Positions 6,039-6,748 of a stretch of 6,748 nt of DNA are shown here, in pieces. Positions within the stretch are counted from its first letter, which is position 1. The number at the start of each line of letters is the position of its first letter. The position numbers were made by a program, and so were the translations under genes. Location of the stretch: positions 1-6,748 of the forward strand of contig JAHEDF010000214.1 in NCBI GenBank assembly GCA_024641365.1, given 5' to 3'. Under the pieces are notes generated by a model. It was not told where the DNA came from. It saw nothing but the letters and a program-made list of their open reading frames with translations, and did no database searches. Source of the DNA: Planctomycetota bacterium. GTDB taxonomy: Bacteria; Planctomycetota; UBA11346.

Positions 6039-6599
6039 ATGCGATTTTTCTCTCTTCTTTCCCTCTTTGCATTAGTGGTTTTAGCCTGTGCTCCGGCACA
6101 AGCCGCCGAAAAGCCAAAATCGGTGATGGATGTCACCATGAATGCCATTGATGGCAGCGAAACACCGTTGAACAACTATAAAGGCAATGTCATTTTGCTG
6201 GTCAATGTTGCGTCAAAATGCGGAAATACCAAGCAATATACCGCCTTAGAAGCATTGTATGGTAAATATAAAGATAAGGGTTTTGTAATAATCGGTGTTC
6301 CAGCTAATAATTTTAAAGGCCAAGAACCAGGTACTGATCAAGAAATTGCCGAGTTCTGTAAATCCAAATACAGCGTGAGTTTTCCGCTGATGTCGAAAGT
6401 CAGTGTTAAAGGCGACGATATTTGCCCACTTTATGATTATTTGACGACCAGTAGCCCGAAAAGTGGCCCCATTACCTGGAATTTTGAGAAATTTTTAATC
6501 GGCCGCAGCGGTGAGGTCGTTGACCGTTTTACCCCCAAAACCGTCCCTGATGACGCCCAAGTCATTGCCGCCATCGAAAAAGCACTCGCTGAAAAATAA
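6039..6599 (+). CDS. Secreted glutathione-peroxidase-family thiol peroxidase
   Basis: This is a 186-residue protein with a signal peptide (residues 1-22, 'APAQA' before Ala23); Cys17 in 'VLAC' could alternatively be a weak lipobox. The mature part of about 160 residues is a complete GPX domain: 'VNVASKCGNTKQY' with peroxidatic Cys61 (a TGC codon, not selenocysteine), 'GVPANNFKGQEPG', 'EIAEFCKSKYSVSFP' with Cys107, and 'ITWNFEKFLIGRSGEVVDRF' with Trp147 and Asn148. It should reduce hydrogen or organic peroxides outside the cytoplasm. Cys107 is where thioredoxin-dependent GPXs carry the resolving cysteine, so thioredoxin-like partners are more likely than glutathione. Unusually, the common FPCNQF loop is VPANNF: the loop Cys is Ala and the catalytic-tetrad Gln is Asn91. 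I recall similar ANNF loops in PVC-group homologues. The gene is divergent from leuB and ends at its own terminator, so it is probably monocistronic. Confidence 0.94.
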   Translation: MRFFSLLSLFALVVLACAPAQAAEKPKSVMDVTMNAIDGSETPLNNYKGNVILLVNVASKCGNTKQYTALEALYGKYKDKGFVIIGVPANNFKGQEPGTDQEIAEFCKSKYSVSFPLMSKVSVKGDDICPLYDYLTTSSPKSGPITWNFEKFLIGRSGEVVDRFTPKTVPDDAQVIAAIEKALAEK

Positions 6600-6629
6600 G
6601 CAATTTTAGCTGTTCACGGATGAACGCGC

Positions 6630-6658
6630 CGCCGCAGGGAAACCTGCGGCGTTTTTTT
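6630..6658 (+). terminator. Intrinsic terminator of the peroxidase gene
   Basis: A perfect 9-bp GC-rich stem, CGCCGCAGG and CCTGCGGCG, with a GAAA tetraloop is followed directly by seven T residues. It starts 30 bases after the stop codon. A smaller hairpin (GTTCA and TGAAC around CGGA, 6612-6625) precedes it. Confidence 0.93.
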
Positions 6659-6713
6659 GTCATTTCGGCACCCGGGCTTTTGTCATTTCGGCACCCGGGC
6701 TTTTGTCATTCCG
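6655..6713. repeat. 23-base tandem repeat, two full copies and a partial third
   Basis: Copies at 6655-6677 and 6678-6700 are identical: TTTTGTCATTTCGG followed by CACCCGGGC. A third begins at 6701 (TTTTGTCATTCCGA) and diverges after about 13 bases. Each full copy contains the palindrome CCCGGG. The first copy starts inside the T-tract of the terminator. Confidence 0.85.
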
Positions 6714-6748
6714 AGGGCGCCTGACGTGAACCTATTCGCCACATGCGA
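6703..6748. repeat. Possible REP-like intergenic repeat, cut by the window end
   Basis: The sequence TTGTCATTCCGAGGGCGCC followed by TGACG resembles the left part of 'GTCATTCCGAG...' type intergenic repeats found in many bacterial genomes. The returning arm ('...GGAATC') is not seen before the window ends, so the element is either incomplete or degenerate. Recognised from memory only. Confidence 0.3.

Noticed and set aside
5954..6175. 73-codon - strand reading frame overlapping the peroxidase start
   Set aside because: It is antisense to the signal peptide and first part of the real GPX gene, with no recognisable motif.
6223..6223. Selenocysteine GPX
   Set aside because: The peroxidatic residue at codon 61 is an ordinary TGC cysteine and there is no in-frame TGA.
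6655..6713. CRISPR array
   Set aside because: The 23-base units are directly adjacent with no unique spacers and no cas genes nearby; this is a simple tandem repeat.

Overview
This is an ordinary chromosomal stretch, apparently from a Gram-negative (outer-membrane) bacterium. G+C is moderate by eye, with many A/T-ending codons such as TTA for Leu. The outer-membrane inference rests on an OmpA-domain lipoprotein with a peptidoglycan-binding signature. A glutathione-peroxidase-family protein with a 'VPANNF' active-site loop and a 'KGDDICPLY' stretch, plus a heme-operon pair of a CcsA/YpjD-type membrane protein and HemA, recall Planctomycetota and other PVC-group genomes. That placement is from memory and weak. 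I see no phage, transposon, CRISPR or toxin-antitoxin signature.

Layout. The left edge (2-379, +) is the C-terminal effector-binding part of a LacI/GalR-family regulator whose DNA-binding half lies outside the window. A 121-base gap with alternative inverted repeats leads into a two-gene + strand operon (501-2556): an eight-helix CcsA/YpjD-like membrane protein and hemA (glutamyl-tRNA reductase), separated by only a few bases or overlapping, depending on the hemA start. Next comes a four-gene block on the - strand, convergent with hemA, read in the order leuB (3-isopropylmalate dehydrogenase), a membrane-anchored thermonuclease-like nuclease, an OmpA-domain lipoprotein, and a rhomboid intramembrane protease. 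The gaps are 11, 64 and 36 bases. leuB and the nuclease look co-transcribed; the rhomboid gene has a plausible promoter of its own.

Divergent from leuB across a 436-base intergenic region is a secreted glutathione-peroxidase-family protein (6039-6599, +), followed by a textbook intrinsic terminator. The intergenic region holds a good sigma-70-type promoter for leuB, a 22-base dyad just upstream of its -35 box, an attenuator-like hairpin in the leuB leader, and a hairpin and a palindromic Shine-Dalgarno sequence before the peroxidase. The window ends in 23-base tandem repeats that begin inside the terminator's T-tract and merge into a REP-like sequence.

Working together: the first operon joins tetrapyrrole synthesis (HemA makes the committed precursor) to a probable cytochrome c/heme-handling membrane protein. 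The - strand block combines leucine synthesis with three envelope-associated proteins that have no obvious shared pathway. I found no convincing new system. The most useful second looks are the leuB control region, the terminator-embedded repeats and the variant peroxidase active site.
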